Source: Syngnathus acus
Lineage: Eukaryota > Chordata > Actinopteri > Syngnathiformes > Syngnathidae
Assembly (NCBI RefSeq): GCF_901709675.1
Contig: NC_051095.1
Location: forward strand, 17,036,456-17,100,455
Length of the DNA: 64,000 nt
Direction: 5' to 3'
Below are positions 26,001-38,800 of the stretch, in pieces. Each line of letters begins with the position of its first letter. The first letter of the stretch is position 1. The position numbers and the translations under genes are program-made. The notes under the pieces are model-generated. The model was not told the DNA's origin and searched no databases. It worked only from the letters and a program-made list of their open reading frames with translations.

Positions 26001-26174
26001 CATATGTTTTTCAACATAAGGGTTTTGTTGAACCGTGCTTTGTGCGGCTCCTCATATAGGACCCTTTAGCCATGGGTGACCCTACCAGGGGCATGAAGCC
26101 CCAGACAACATGGTTCCTAGGATCATTGGGACACACAAACCCCTCCATCACGGTAAGGTGACGACTCACGGAGG
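23063..26174 (-). mobile_element. Non-LTR retrotransposon (LINE), nearly full length, defective, copy A
   Basis: Read on the - strand, a 5' leader (about 26174-25780) is followed by an APE-type endonuclease: LALGTWNVTSLAGKEPELV, then PVNERVASLRLRVGERVL and [13 protein letters not shown], then DTLGRRSMIDFVVVSSDLRP. Next come reverse transcriptase blocks: AQPVHMRFVDLEKAFDRVPQ, VRVGLRQDCPLSLILF, and the catalytic LLFADDVVLLASS near 23836-23870. The C-terminal motif block (CPSHLIW in the antisense frame) and a 3' end near 'gataagcagaagaagatgac' follow. The frame is broken by shifts and stops, so the element is dead. It interrupts the minisatellite: 31-bp units lie on both sides. The architecture is that of APE-type fish LINEs; RTE/Rex-like is likely but unproven. 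Confidence 0.9.
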
Positions 26175-29100
26175 TCCCAACATTGTCCAGGCGCAACTCA
26201 GGCAGTCGCGGCGGCGTCCAGGCGTACGCAAGGCGGTCCCGGTGTCGTCCAGGCACATCCAAGGCGCATTAAAGGCGCATCCAAGGCGCCACCAAGGCAC
26301 ATCCAAGGCGCATCCAAGGAAGTCCAGGCATAGTCCAGAAGCCCAAGGCGGTCCCGGCGTCGTCCAGGCATATCCAAGGTGATCCCAGCATTGTCCAGGA
26401 AAATCCAAGGCACATTGAAGGCGGTCCCGCCGTCCTCCAGGTGCATCCGAGGCGCATCCAAGCCACATCCAAGGCGCATCCAAGGCGGTCCCGGCGTCGC
26501 CCAGGCACATCCAAGGCGGTCCCGGAGCATCCAAGGAAGTCCTGGCGTCATCCGAGCCCATCCAAGGCGGTCCTGGCGTCATCCAGGCGCATCCAAGGAT
26601 CATCAAAGGCAGTCCCGGTATTGTCCAGATGCATTTAAGGCGCATCCAAGGCGGTCCCAGCGCTATCCACGCGCACCCAAGGCGGTCGTGGCGTTGTCCA
26701 GGCGCATTGAAGGTGGTTCAGCGTGGTCCAAGCGCATCCAAGGTAGTCCCGGCGTCGTCCAAGCACATCCAAAGCACATCTAAGGCACATCCAAGGCGCA
26801 TCCAAGGCACTCCCGGCGTCATCCAGGCGCACCCAAGGCTGTCAGGGTGTCGTCCAGGCGCATCCAAGGTGCATACAAGACGCATTCAAGACGCATTCAA
26901 GACGCATCCAAGGCGCCACCGGGGCACATCTAAAGCGCATCCAAGGAAGTCCCGGCATCGTCCAGAGGCCCAAGGCGGTCCCGGCGTCGTCCAGGTGCAT
27001 CTAAGGCGGTCCCAGCATCGTCCAGGCAAATCCAAGGCGCATTGAAGGCGATCCCGCCGTCATCCAGGGACATTCAAGGCACATCCAAGGCAGTCCCGGC
27101 GTCGTCCAGGCGCCCAAGGCGGTCCCTGGCGCATCCAAGGCAGTCCTGAGGTCATCCGAGCGCACCCAAGGTGGTTCCGGCGTCATCCAGGAGCATCCAA
27201 GGCGCAACAAAGGCGGTCCCGGCGGCGTCCAGACGCATTTAAGGCGCATTCAAGGCGGTCCCGGCGTCGTCCAGGTGGTCCCGGCGTCATCCAGGCGCAT
27301 CCAAAGCGGTCCCAGCGTCGTCCAGGTGCATCCAAAGCGGTCCCAGCGTCGTCCAGGCGCATCCAAGACGCATCCAAAGCACATCCAAGGCGCATCCAAG
27401 GCGGTCCCCGCGTCGTCCAGGTGCATCCAAGGTGGTCCTGACATCGTCCAGGCACATCCAAGGCGGTTCCGGCCCATCCAAGGCAGTCCTGAAGTCATCC
27501 AAGCGCATCCAAAACGGTTCGGGCGTCATCCAGGTGCATCCAAGGCGCAACCAAGGCGCATCAAAGGCGGTCCCGGCATCATCCAGACGCATTTAAGGCG
27601 CATCCAAGGCGGTCCTGGCGTTGTCCAGGCGGTCACGGCATCGTCCAGGCACATCCAAAGCGGTCCCAGCGTCGTCCAGGCGCATCCAAGGCGCATCCAA
27701 GGCACATCCAAGGCACATCCAAGGTGCATCCAAGAAGGTCCCCGCATCATCCTACATTTAAGGCGCATCCAAGGCGGTGCCAGCTTCGTCCAGGTGCATC
27801 CAGGGCAGTCCGGGCGTTCTCCAGGCGCCCAAGGCGGTCCAGGCGTCGTCCAGACGCATCCAAGGCAGTACTGACGTCATCCAGGCGCATCCAAGGCGGT
27901 CCCGGCTTCGTCCAGGCACATCCAGGGACATCCAGGGCGATCGCGCCATCGTCCAGGCGCATCCAAGGCAGTCCCGGCTTCATTCAGGCACATCCAAGGC
28001 ACATTTAAGGTGGTCCAGGCTTCGTCCAGGCGCATAGAAGGCGGTCCAGGCGTCGTCCAGGCGCATCAGAGGCAAATCCAGGGCGGATCCAAGGTGGTCC
28101 CGGTGTCGTCCAGGCGCATCAGAGGCGGTCCCGGCATCGCCCAGGCGCATCCTAGGCGCATCCAAGGCGGCTTCAGAGTCCTTCTGGCGCATCCAACATG
28201 GTCCCGTCGACGGCCAGGGCGGTCCCGGTATCGTCCAGGTGCTTACAATGTGGTCCCGACGTCGTCCAAGCGCATCCAAGGCAGTCCCGGCATCGTCCAG
28301 GCGCATCCAAGGCGCATGCAAGGAACACCCAAGGGGCATCCAAGGCGTCGTCCAGGCGCATCCAATGCCGTCCCGGCGTCGTCGAGGCGCATCCAAGGCT
28401 GTCCCGGTGTCGTCCAGGCGCATCCAAGGCGTCGTCCAGGGCAGTCCCGGCGTCGTCCAGGTGCATCCAAGGCGGTGCCGGCGTCGTCCAGGCGCATCCA
28501 AGGCGTCATCCAGGGCAGTCCCGGCATTGTCCAGGTGCATCCAAGGCAGTCCCGGTGTCATCCAGGGCGGTCCCGGCGTTGTCCAGGTGCATCCAAGGTG
28601 GTCCCAGCGTCGTCCAGGCACATTCAAGGCGGTCCCGACGTCGTCTAAGAACATCAAAGGCGGTCCCGGCGTCGTCCAACCTCAACCAAGGCGGTCCCGG
28701 CTTCATCCAAGCGCATCCAACACAGTCCCAGTGTCGTCCAGGCACATTTAAGGCGGTCCGGGCTTTGTCCAGGCGCATAGAAGGCGGTTCGGGCGTCATC
28801 CAGGTGCATCCAAGGCGCAACCAAGGCGCATCAAAGGCGGTCCCGGCATCATCCAGACGCATTTAAGGCGCATCCAAGGCGGTCCTGGCTTCGTCCAGGC
28901 GCGTCTGCGGCGGTCCCGGTGTCGACCAAGTGCCCCGGAGGTGGTCCCGGCGTCATCCAGGCGCATCCGAGGAGGTCCTGGCATCGTCCAGGCAAATTCG
29001 AGGCAATCCCGGCGTCGTCCAGGCGCATCTGAGGCGGTCGCGGCAATGTCCAGGCGCATCCAAGGCAGTCCTGGCTTTGTCCAGGCGCATTCAAGTCGGT

Positions 29101-29925
29101 CCTGGCTTCATCCAGGCGTAACCAAGGCTGTCCCGAATTTGTCCAGGCGCATCCAAGGCTGTCCCGAATTTGTCCAGGCGCATCCAAGGCGCATCCAAGG
29201 CGCATCCAAGGCGCATCCAAGGCGCATCCAAGGCTGTCCCGGCATCATCCAGGCACATCCAAGGCGGTCCTGGCATCGTCTAGGCGCATCCAAGGCACAT
29301 CCAAGGTGGTCCTGGAGTCATCTAGGCGCATCCAAGGCTTATCCAAAGCACATCCAAGCCAGTCCCGGCATCATCCAGGCACATCTTAGGCAGTTCTGTC
29401 GTCGTCCAGGCGCAGCCAAAGCGGTCCCGGTGTTGTCCAGGCACATCCAAAGCAGTCCCGCCGTCGTCCAGGCGCATCCGAGGCCGTTCTGGCTTCATCC
29501 AGACGCATCCAAGACGGTCCTGGCTTCATCCAGGCGCATCCAAGTCGGTCCTGGCGTTGTCCAGGCGCATCCGAGGCAGTCCCGGCGTCGTACTGGCGCA
29601 TCCAAGGCGCATCCAAGGCGCATCCAAGGCAGTCCCGGCGTTGTCCAGACGCGTCCAAGGCGGTCCTGGCTTCGGCCAGGCACATCCAAGGCAGTCCTGG
29701 CTTCGCCCGGGCGCTTCTAAGGCGGTCCTGGCTTCATCCAGGCAGTCCTGGCTTCGTCCAGGGATATTAAAGGCGGTCCTGGCTTCGTCCAAGCGTATCC
29801 AAGGCGGTCCCGGCTTCATCCAGGCGCATCCAATGCGGTCCCGGCGTCGTCCAGGCGCATCCGAGGCGGTCCAGGCGCATCCAAGGCGGTCCCGGCGTCG
29901 TCCAGACGCATCCAAGGCAGTCCAT
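26175..29925. repeat. 31-bp minisatellite array 3
   Basis: About 3.75 kb of the 31-bp unit, with pieces where only the 11-bp part (ggcgcatccaa) is repeated, for example near 29178-29232. It ends at 'ccaaggcagtccatgc' where hAT-derived sequence begins. Its counterpart after the second LINE copy is array 5. Confidence 0.95.
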
Positions 29926-30568
29926 GCTTGAGGTTTTGCAGCGAAAACGGGCTAAATATTGCCAACAATCATCCCACTTTGTGAATGCTACTTCAGTCAA
30001 CCAGCAAGCACCGTAAGCATCATATAAAGCAGCGTACCAAATTGCTCAGTGCAAAACAAACACCATTGCAGAAGAGCTGATACTACCTGCAGTCGTGGAT
30101 ATGGTGTCAGTCATGCTGCCTCATTTTGATTAAAAAAAACCCATAACAAATTGTTTTATTTATGTTTGTTTTGTAGGTTAAAATGTTTTATATGTTGTGC
30201 TCCTGAGTTAATGTTGCTGATTACTTTGAATTGAATATTATTTATGGCTGTTTATGGCTGATTATTATTTTATTGTATTTTTTCTGCATAAAATGGCAGT
30301 TGGTCAAGAATGTTTAGTTTAAACAATCATAAATTATTTTTTAATTTCAGGCAAAGTGATGCACATTGAATCTGTTCTGTTACAAACTAAAAAAATTTTT
30401 ATAATAAAGTTATTCTTTCTTGTATGTTGATCTTTATTATTTATTTTTTGTTTTCTTTAATCATTTAAGAAACATTAAAGTTTAATGTTAATAAGGGTAC
30501 AAGCTTGGGGGGCGCAAAATGTTTTCTTCTCCCTGGGGGGCATCACAGAAAATGATTGAGAAGCACTG
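29926..30568 (+). mobile_element. hAT transposase remnant and 3' end, copy T2
   Basis: From 29931 one frame reads LEVLQRKRAKYCQQSSHF and so on to NQQAP, an in-frame TAA, then ASYKAAYQIAQCKTNTIAEE and LILPAVVDMVSVML, then a stop. The last two blocks are the hAT (ZBED5/SCAND3-like) signature. The bulk of the transposase is deleted. A 3' region with 'taatttcag', ATAATAAAG and G-rich sequence leads to the end at 30568 (GAGAAGCACTG), followed by ATCTAAGC. Confidence 0.7.
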
Positions 30569-32007
30569 ATCTAAGCGCTGGCGCAGGGCAGGGAAGGGCA
30601 GGGGTGGGCAGGGCAGGGGTGGGCAGTTCCAACCAGATGTAGGCACATGACGTAGCCACAAACAAAAGACTGATGCTAGTTGTGTTAGTCTGTCGATGGT
30701 GTTTTCCATAATGCATTAGCATCAAGCTAACCAAGCTTAGCATTCATCACATTTTCTTCACATACTGTGTTGGGTGGTTCGCAGCCACCAAAATATTTGA
30801 GCCACTAAGCTTCAATCAATTTTTAGTGTACATAACATATGCCCGTAAGTAATGATATATTTTCTGCCTACAAATGTTTGTGTTCAAATATTGGTGTTAT
30901 ATTGGAGTTATAACGACTGCAACATTGATCTAGGTTTGTTAGCATTGTTAGTTTGCATTAAGTTCAGACAAAACTAAAACATCCGGGAGATGCTAAAATA
31001 CTTGTTGTAAAGTGTGACCTTTGTAAATGAGTGATAATGACTTACTTGCTTGCTGTTCTCCTCAAGTATTCGGATCATAATGGCTGATGTAATTTTCGGA
31101 ACTCATAATGAACACACATAGAACTTACAGTACACCATTGAAATTAAGGCAAATGCAATTTGCACAGCCCCCTAAAAAAACAAAAACAAAAGACAAGCAG
31201 TTTATTTTGTTTGTTTTTTTACTTAATAAAATCCTACAGTAATAGCATAATTGAAAAGAATGTCAAGGATTGCAGAAAAACAGTTTGTATATCATGATTT
31301 CATGCTTCACTAAGATACAAAGATTTGAGGCACTAAGCTTCAATCAGTTTTTAGTATACGTAATATATGCCCGTGAGTATTGTTATATTTTCTGCCTACA
31401 AGTGTTACTGCAAAGTTTGTTTAAATATTGGTGTTATATTGGAGTTATAAGGTCTGCAACATTGATCTAGGTTTGTTAGCATTGTATGTTAGCATTAAGC
31501 TCAGACAAAACTAAAACATCCGGGAGATTATTGTAAAGTGTGAACTTTGTAAATGAGAGATAATGACTTACTTGTTTGCTGTTCTTAAGTATTCAGATCA
31601 TAGACTGACGTAATTTTCGGAACTTCAAATTAACACTCATGGAACTTGCAGTACACCACTGAAATGAAGGCAAATGCAATTTGCGCAGGCCCCCAAAAAA
31701 AAAGACAAAACATAAATAGTTTAGTTTGTTTTTTACTTCATAAAAACCTACAGTAATAGCATAATTGAAAAGAATGTAAAGAATTACAGAAAAACTGCTA
31801 AACTACTTGTTGTAAAGTGTGACATTTATAAATGAGAGATAATGACTTACTTGTTTGCTGTTCTCCTCAAGTATTCAGATTATAATGGCTGAGGCAGACA
31901 GTCATGACTTCATCTTGATACAGGCCAGGCGGTCGTCTTCATGTAGGAGCATGCCAAGCAGGAAGGCGGGTAGGTGGTCGCGGTCTCATCCAGGAGTACG
32001 GCTTGCG
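30569..32007. repeat. Flank module F, copy B
   Basis: As module A but longer, with two internal sub-repeats: 'gccactaagcttcaatcaat' near 30800 and a diverged form near 31330. From about 31480 it aligns with copy A at the 9.93-kb offset. Confidence 0.8.
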
Positions 32008-32082
32008 GGCGGGCAGGCAGGCACATCCAAGGCAGGCAGGCAGGTAGGGAGGCAGGCAGGAGGGCAGGCAGACAGGCAGGCA

Positions 32083-32995
32083 GTCCTGGCGTCGTCCAAG
32101 CGCATCCAAGTCCTGGCGTCGTCCTGGCGTCGTCCTGGCGTCGTCCAGGCGCATCCGAGGCAGTTCTGGCGTCGTCCAGGCGCGTCCAAGGCGGTCCTGG
32201 CGTCTTCCAGGTGCCACCAAGGCGGTCCTGGCGTCGTCCAAGCGCATTCAAGGTGGTCCTGACATCGTCCAAGGCGTATCCAAGGCGCATCCAAGGCAGG
32301 CCCAGCGTCGTCCAGGCGCATCCAAGGCAGTCCCGGTGCATCCAAGGCAGTCCCGGCGTTGTCTAAGCTTACCCAAGGCGGTCCCGGCGTCGTCCAGGCG
32401 CACCAAACGCGTTCCCGGTGTCGTCCAAGCGCATTCAAGGCAGTCCTGGCATTGTCCCCACGCATCCAAGGCACATCCAAGGTGCATCCAAGGCGGTCCC
32501 GGTGTCGTCCAGGCACATCCAGGGCACATTCACGGCGCATCCAAGGTGCATCCAAGGCGAATCCAAGGCGGTCCTGGCTTCGTCCAGGTGCACCAAAGGC
32601 GGTCCGGCGTCGTCCAGGCGCATCCAAGACGGTCCCGGTGTCTTCCAGGTGCAACCAAGGCGGTCCCGGCGTTGTCCAGGCGCATCCAAGGCGTCATCCA
32701 GGGCAGTCCCGGCGTCGTCCAGGTGCATCCAAGGCGGTCCCGGCGTCGTCCAGGCGCATCCAAGGCGGTCCCATTGTCGTCCAGGCGCACCCAAAGCGCT
32801 TCCAGCGTCGTCCAGGCGCATCCAAGGCGCATCCAAGGCGGTCCTGGCGTTATCGAGGCGCACCCAAGGCGATCCCGGCGTCGTACAGGGGTATCCAAGG
32901 TGGTCCTGACGTTGTCCAGGCTTATCCAAGGTGGTCCTAGCACATGCAGGACAGTCCTAATCTCATCCAGGCGCATCCAAGGCAGTCCCGATGTC
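32083..32995. repeat. 31-bp minisatellite array 4
   Basis: Twin of array 2. By eye I find only three base differences between this array and array 2; two are CpG transitions. The GGCA patch 32008-32082 precedes it. Confidence 0.95.
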
Positions 32996-35847
32996 TTCGT
33001 CATCTTCTTCTGCTTATCCAGGGTCGGGTTGCGGGGGCAGCAGCTTTAGAAGGGACTCCCAGACTTCCCTCTCCCCAGCCACTTCATTCATTAATCTCGG
33101 GGGATCCCAAGGCGTTCCCAGACCAGCTGAGAGACACAGTCTCCCTAGCGCATCCTGGGTCGTCCACGGAGTCTCTTACCGGTGGGACGTTCCTGGAACA
33201 CCTCCCCAGGGAGGTGTCCAGGAGGCATCCTGATGAGATGCCCGAGCCACCTCATCTGGCTCCTCTCAACGTGGAGGAGCAGCGGCTCTACTCCGAGTCC
33301 CTCCAGGTTTACTGAGCTTCTCACCCTATCTCTAAGGGAGAGCCCGGACACCCTGCGGAGGAAACTCATTTCGGCCACTTGTATCCGGGATCTTGTTCTT
33401 TCGGTCACGACCCATAGCTCGTGACCATAGGTGAGGGTAGCAGCGTAGATTGACTGGTAAAGTAAGAGCTTTGCCTTTTGGTTCAGCTATCTTCACCACG
33501 ACAGCTACAGAGTCCGCATTACTGCCGATGCTGCTTTGATCCGCCTGTCTATCTCGCGCTCCATCCTGCCCTCACTCGTGAACAAGAACCCAAGATACTT
33601 CAACTCCTCCACTTGGGGCAGGATCTCATCCCTGATCCGGAGAGGACGTTCCACCCTTTTCCTAACCTTGGACTCCAATTTGGAGGTGCTGACCCTCATC
33701 CCGACCGCTTCACACTTGGCTGCGAGCCGCTCCAGTGAGAGCTGGAGATCACTGCTTGAAGAAGCCAACAGCACCACGTCGTCTGCAAAAAGCAGAGAAG
33801 CAATGCTGAGGTCCCCAAACCGGACACCCTCAACGCCTCGGCTGCGCCTAGAAATTCTGTCCATAAAAGTTATGAACAGAATCAGTGACAAAGGGCAGTC
33901 TTGGCGGAGTCCAACCCTCACTGGGAACGAATCCGACTTACTGCCGGCAAACTCTGGCATCGGTGATACAGGGACCGAACCGCCCTTATCAGTTGGCTCG
34001 GCACCTCGCACTCCCGAAGCACCCTCCAAGGAACTTCCTGAGGGACACGGTCAAACGCCTTCTCCAAGTCCACAAAACACATGTGGACTGGTTGAGCAAA
34101 CTCCCATGCCCCCTCGAAGCTGGTCCACAGCCAGAACGAAAGCCACACTGCTCCTCCTGAATCCAAAGTTCGACCTCCCGATGGACCCTCCTCTCCAGCA
34201 CCCCTGAATAGACCTTACCAGGGAGGCTGAGGAGTGTGATTCCCATGTAATTGGAACACACCCTTCTGTTCCCCTTCTTAAAGAAGAGAATCACCACCCC
34301 AGTCTGCCGATCCAGAGGCACCGTCCCCGATGTCCACACAATGTTTCAGAAGCGTGTCAGCCATGACAGCCCCACAACATCCAGAGCCTTTAAAAACTCT
34401 GGGCAGATCTCATCCACCCCTGGGGCCTTGCCCCCGAGGAGTTTTTCAACTACCTCAGTGACTTCGACCTCAGAGATTGGAGAGTCCGCCTCAAAGTCTC
34501 CAGGCCCTGCTTTCACAATGGAAGGCGTGTCGGTGGATTGAAGAGATCTTCAAAGTATTCTCCCCACCGACTCACTACGTCCCGAGTCGAGGGCAGCAGC
34601 ACGCCATCTCCACTGTAAACAGTGTTGACGGTGCACTGCTTCCCCTTCCTGAGACGCTGGATGGTGGACCAGAATTTCCTCAAAGCCGTCTGGAAGTCGT
34701 TCTCCATGGCCTAGCCAAACTCCTCCCAGGGCCGGGTTTTTTCCTAATCAACCGCCGAAGCCGCATTGCGCTTGGCAATCCAGTACCTGACGGCTGCCTC
34801 CGGAGTCCCGCAGGCCAAAACGGCCCGATAGGACTCCTTCTTCAGCTTGACAGGGGATTCTGCCAGACGTTCCCTGCAGACCCTCACAGTACATTTGGGC
34901 CTGCCAGGTCAGACGGGCATCTTTACCCACCATCGGAGCCAACCCACCACTAGGTGGTGATCAGTTGACAGCTCCGCCCCCTCTTCACCCGAGTGTCCAG
35001 AACATGTGGCCGCAAATCCGATGACACGACTACAAAGTCGATCATCGATCTGCGGCCTAGGGTGTCCTGGTGCCAAGTGCACATATGGACACCCTTATGT
35101 TTGAACATGGTGTTCATAATTGACAATCCGTGTCGAGCACAGAAGTCCAATAATAGAACACCACTCGGGTTCAAATCGGGGGGGTCCAATGTGCAGGCGC
35201 CCAGCGGGGGGGCAATAAGTCTACCCACCGCTGCTCGACGCCTCTCACCGTGGGCAACTCCAGATTGGAAGAGAGTCCAGCCCCTCACGAGAGGGCTTGC
35301 ACCGGAACCCAAACTGTGTGGAGGCAAGTCCGACTATGTGTAGTCAGAACTTTTCTGCCTCGCACACCAGCCCGGGCTCCTTTCCAGCTAGAGAGGTGAC
35401 ATTCCATGTCCCAAGAGCCAGCTTCTGCAGCCGGGGATCAGACCGCCGAGGTCTCTGCCTTAGGCCGCCGCCCAGCTTACATTGCATCTGACCCCTTTGG
35501 CCCCTCCCACAGGTGGTGAGCCAATGGGAAGGGAGACCCAAGTTTCCCTTTCGGGCTGTGGCCCCATGGACGAAGGCCCGGCCACCAGACGCTCGCCTTC
35601 GAGCCCCACCTCAAGGCCTGGCTCCAGGAGGGGGCCCGGTGACCCGCGTCCCGGCAAGGGAAATCGGAGTCCATATATGTTTTTCATCATAAGGGTTTTT
35701 TTGAGCCGTGCTTTGTGCGGCTCCTCACCTAGGACCCTTTAGCCATGGGTGACCCTACCAGGGGCATGAAGCCCCAGACAACATGGTTCCTAGGATCATT
35801 GGGACACACAAACCCCTCCACCACGGTAAGGTGACGACTCACGGAGG
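32996..35847 (-). mobile_element. Non-LTR retrotransposon (LINE), defective, copy B
   Basis: Duplicate of the LINE at 23063-26174, at the same position relative to the flanking arrays, so it arose by segmental duplication and not by a second insertion. The RT catalytic FADD block is near 33770-33800. Relative to copy A it lacks about 28 bp near 34118 and about 238 bp near 35184, the latter removing the part with the [12 protein letters not shown] motif. It is therefore more damaged than copy A. Confidence 0.9.
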
Positions 35848-38800
35848 TTCCAACGTTGTCCAGGCGCAACTAAGGCGGTCGAGGCGTCGTCCAGGCGTAC
35901 CCAAGGCGGTCCCTGCGTCGTCCAGGCACATCCAAGGAACATTAAAGGAGCATCCAAGGCGCCACCAAGGCACATCCAAGGAAGTCCAGGCATAGTCCAG
36001 AAGCCCAAGGCGGTCCTTGCGTCGTCCAGGCACATCCAAGGCGGTCCCAGCATCGTCCAGGAAAATGCAAGGCGCATTGAAGGCGGTCCCACCGTCGTCC
36101 AGGTGCATCCGAGGTGCATCCGAGGTGCATCCGAGGTGCATCCGAGGCGCATCCGAGGCGCATCCGAGGCGCATCCAAGGCGCATCCAAGGCGCATCCAA
36201 GGCGGTCCCGGTGTCGTCCAGGCGCCCAAGGCGGTCCCGGCATCGTCCAGGCGCATCCAAGGTGGTCCTGACGTCGTCCAGTCACATCCAAGGCGGTCCC
36301 GGAGCATCCAAGGAAGTCCTGGCGTCATCCAGGCGCATCCAAGGAGCATCAAAGGCAGTCCCGGCGTCGTCCAGGGGCATTTAAGGCGCATCTAAGGCAG
36401 TCCCGGCGCTATCCACGCGCACCCAAGGCGGTCGTGGTGTTGTCCAGGCGCATTGAAGGTGGTTCAGCGTGGTCCAAGTCCATCCAAGGTAGTCCCGGCG
36501 TCGTCCAAGCGCATCCAAGCGCATCTAAGGCGCATCCAAGGCACATCCAAGGCGCATCCAAGGCACTCCCGGCGTCGTCCAGGCGCACCCAAGGCGGTCA
36601 GGGCGTTGTCCAGGGGCATCCAAGGTGCATACAAGACGCATTCAAGAAGCATCCAAGGCGCCACCAGGGCACATCTAAAGCGCATCCAAGGAAGTCACGG
36701 CATCGTCCAGAAGCCCAAGGCGGTTTCGCCGTCGTCCAGGCGCATCCAAGGCTGTCCCAGCATCGTCCAGGCAAATCCAAGGCGCATTGAAGGCAATCCC
36801 GCCGTCATCCAGGGGCATTTAAGGCGCATCTAAGGCAGTCCCGCCGTCGTCCCGGCGCCCAAGGCGGTCCTGGCGTTGTCCAGGCGCATCCAAGGTGGTC
36901 CTGACGTCGTCAAGGCACATCCAAGGCAATCCCGGCGCATCCAAGGCAGTCCTGAGGTCATCCGAGCGCATCCAAGGTGGTTCCGGCGTCATCCAGGAGC
37001 ATCCAAGGCGCAATTAAGGCGCATCCAAGGCGGTCCCGGCGTCGTCCAGGCGCCCAAGGCGGTCCCAACGTCGTCCAGGCGCATCCAAGGTGGTCCTGAC
37101 ATCGTCCAGGCACATCCAAGGCGGTTCCGGCCCATCCAAGGCAGTCCTGAAGTCATCCAAGCGCATCCAAAACGGTTCCGGCATCATCCAGGTGCATCCG
37201 AGGGGCAACCATGGCGCATCAAAGGCGTTCCCGGCATCATCCAGACGCATTTAAGGCGCATCTAAGGCAGTCCTGGTGTTGTCGAGGCGGTCACGGCATC
37301 GTCCAGGCACATCCAAAGCGGTCCCAGCGTCGTTCAGGCGCATCCAAGGCGCATCCAAGGCACATCCAAGACACATCCAAGGTGCATCCAAGAAGGTCCC
37401 CGCGTCATCCTACATTCAAGGCGCATCCAAGGCGGTGCCAGTTTCGTCCAGGCGCATCCAAGGCGCATTCAAGGCTGTCCCACCGTTGTCCAGGTGCATC
37501 CAGGGCAGTCCAGGCGTTCTCCAGGCGCCCAAGGCAGTCCAGGCATCGTCCAGACTCATCCAAGGCAGTCCTGGCGTCGTCCAGGCGCATCCAAGGCGGT
37601 CCCGGCTTCGTTCAGGCACGTCCAGGGACATCCAGGGCGGTCGCGCCATCGTCCAGGCGCATCTAAGGCAGTCCCGGCTTCATTCAGGCACATCCAAGGC
37701 ACATCTAAGGTTGTCCGGGCTTCGTCCAGGCGCATAGAAGGCGGTCCAGGCGTCGTCCAGGCACATCAGAGGCGAATCCAAGGCAGATCCAAGGTGGTCC
37801 CGGCGTCGTCCAGGCGCATCAGAGGCGGTCCGGGCATCGTCCAGGCGCATCCTAGGCGCATCCAAGGCGGCTTCAGCGTCCTCCAGGCACATACAGGTCC
37901 CGTCGACGTCCAGGGCGGTCCCGGTATCGTCCAGGTGCTTCCAATGCGGTCCCGGCGTCGTCCAAGCGCATCCAAGGCAGTCCAGGCGCATTCAAGGCGG
38001 TCCCTGCGTCGTCCAGTTGCATCCAAGGTGCTGTCAAGTCACATCCAAGGCGGTCCAAGCGTCGTCCAGGCGCATCCAATGCCGTCCCGGCGTTGTCCAG
38101 GCGGTCCCGGCATCGTCCAGACGCATCCAAAGCGGTCCCAGCGTCGTCCAGGCACATTCAAGGCGATCCCGACGTCGTCCAACAACGTCCAAGGCGGTCC
38201 CGGCGTCGTCCAAGCTCAACCAAGGTGGTCCCAGCTTCATCCAAGCGCATCCAACGCAGTCCCAGCGTCGTCCAGGCACATTTAAGGCGGTCCGGGCTTT
38301 GTCCAGGTGCATAGAAGGCGGTCCAGGCGTCGTCCAGGCGCATCTGAGGCGCATCAAAGGCGCAGGCAAGGTGGTCCCGGCGTCATCCAAGGCGCATCCA
38401 AGGCGGTCCTATTGTCGTCCAGGCACATCCAAAGCGGTCCTATTGTCGTCCAGGCACATCCAAGGTGGTCCCAACGTCATTCAAGCACATCTAAAGCGGT
38501 CCCAACTTTGTCCAGGCGCATCCGAGGCGGTCGCGGCATCGTCCAGGCGCATCCAAGGCGGTCCCGGCGCCGTCCATGCGCATCCAAGGTGCATCCAAGG
38601 CGCATCCAAGGAAGTCCCGGCATCGCCCAGAAGCCCAAGGTGGTCCCGGCGTCATCCAGGCGCATCCAAGGCGGTCCAAGCATCGTCCAGTCAAATCCAA
38701 GGCGCATTTAAGGTGGTCTCGCTGTCATCCAGGTGCATCCATGGCGCATCTAAGCCAGTCCCGGCGTCGTCCAGGCACCCAAAGTGGTCCCAGCGTCGTC

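Noticed and set aside
30488-30743. Short frames near the G-rich 'gggcaggggtgg' runs
   Set aside because: They lie in hAT 3' end and module F sequence and change frame between the copies.
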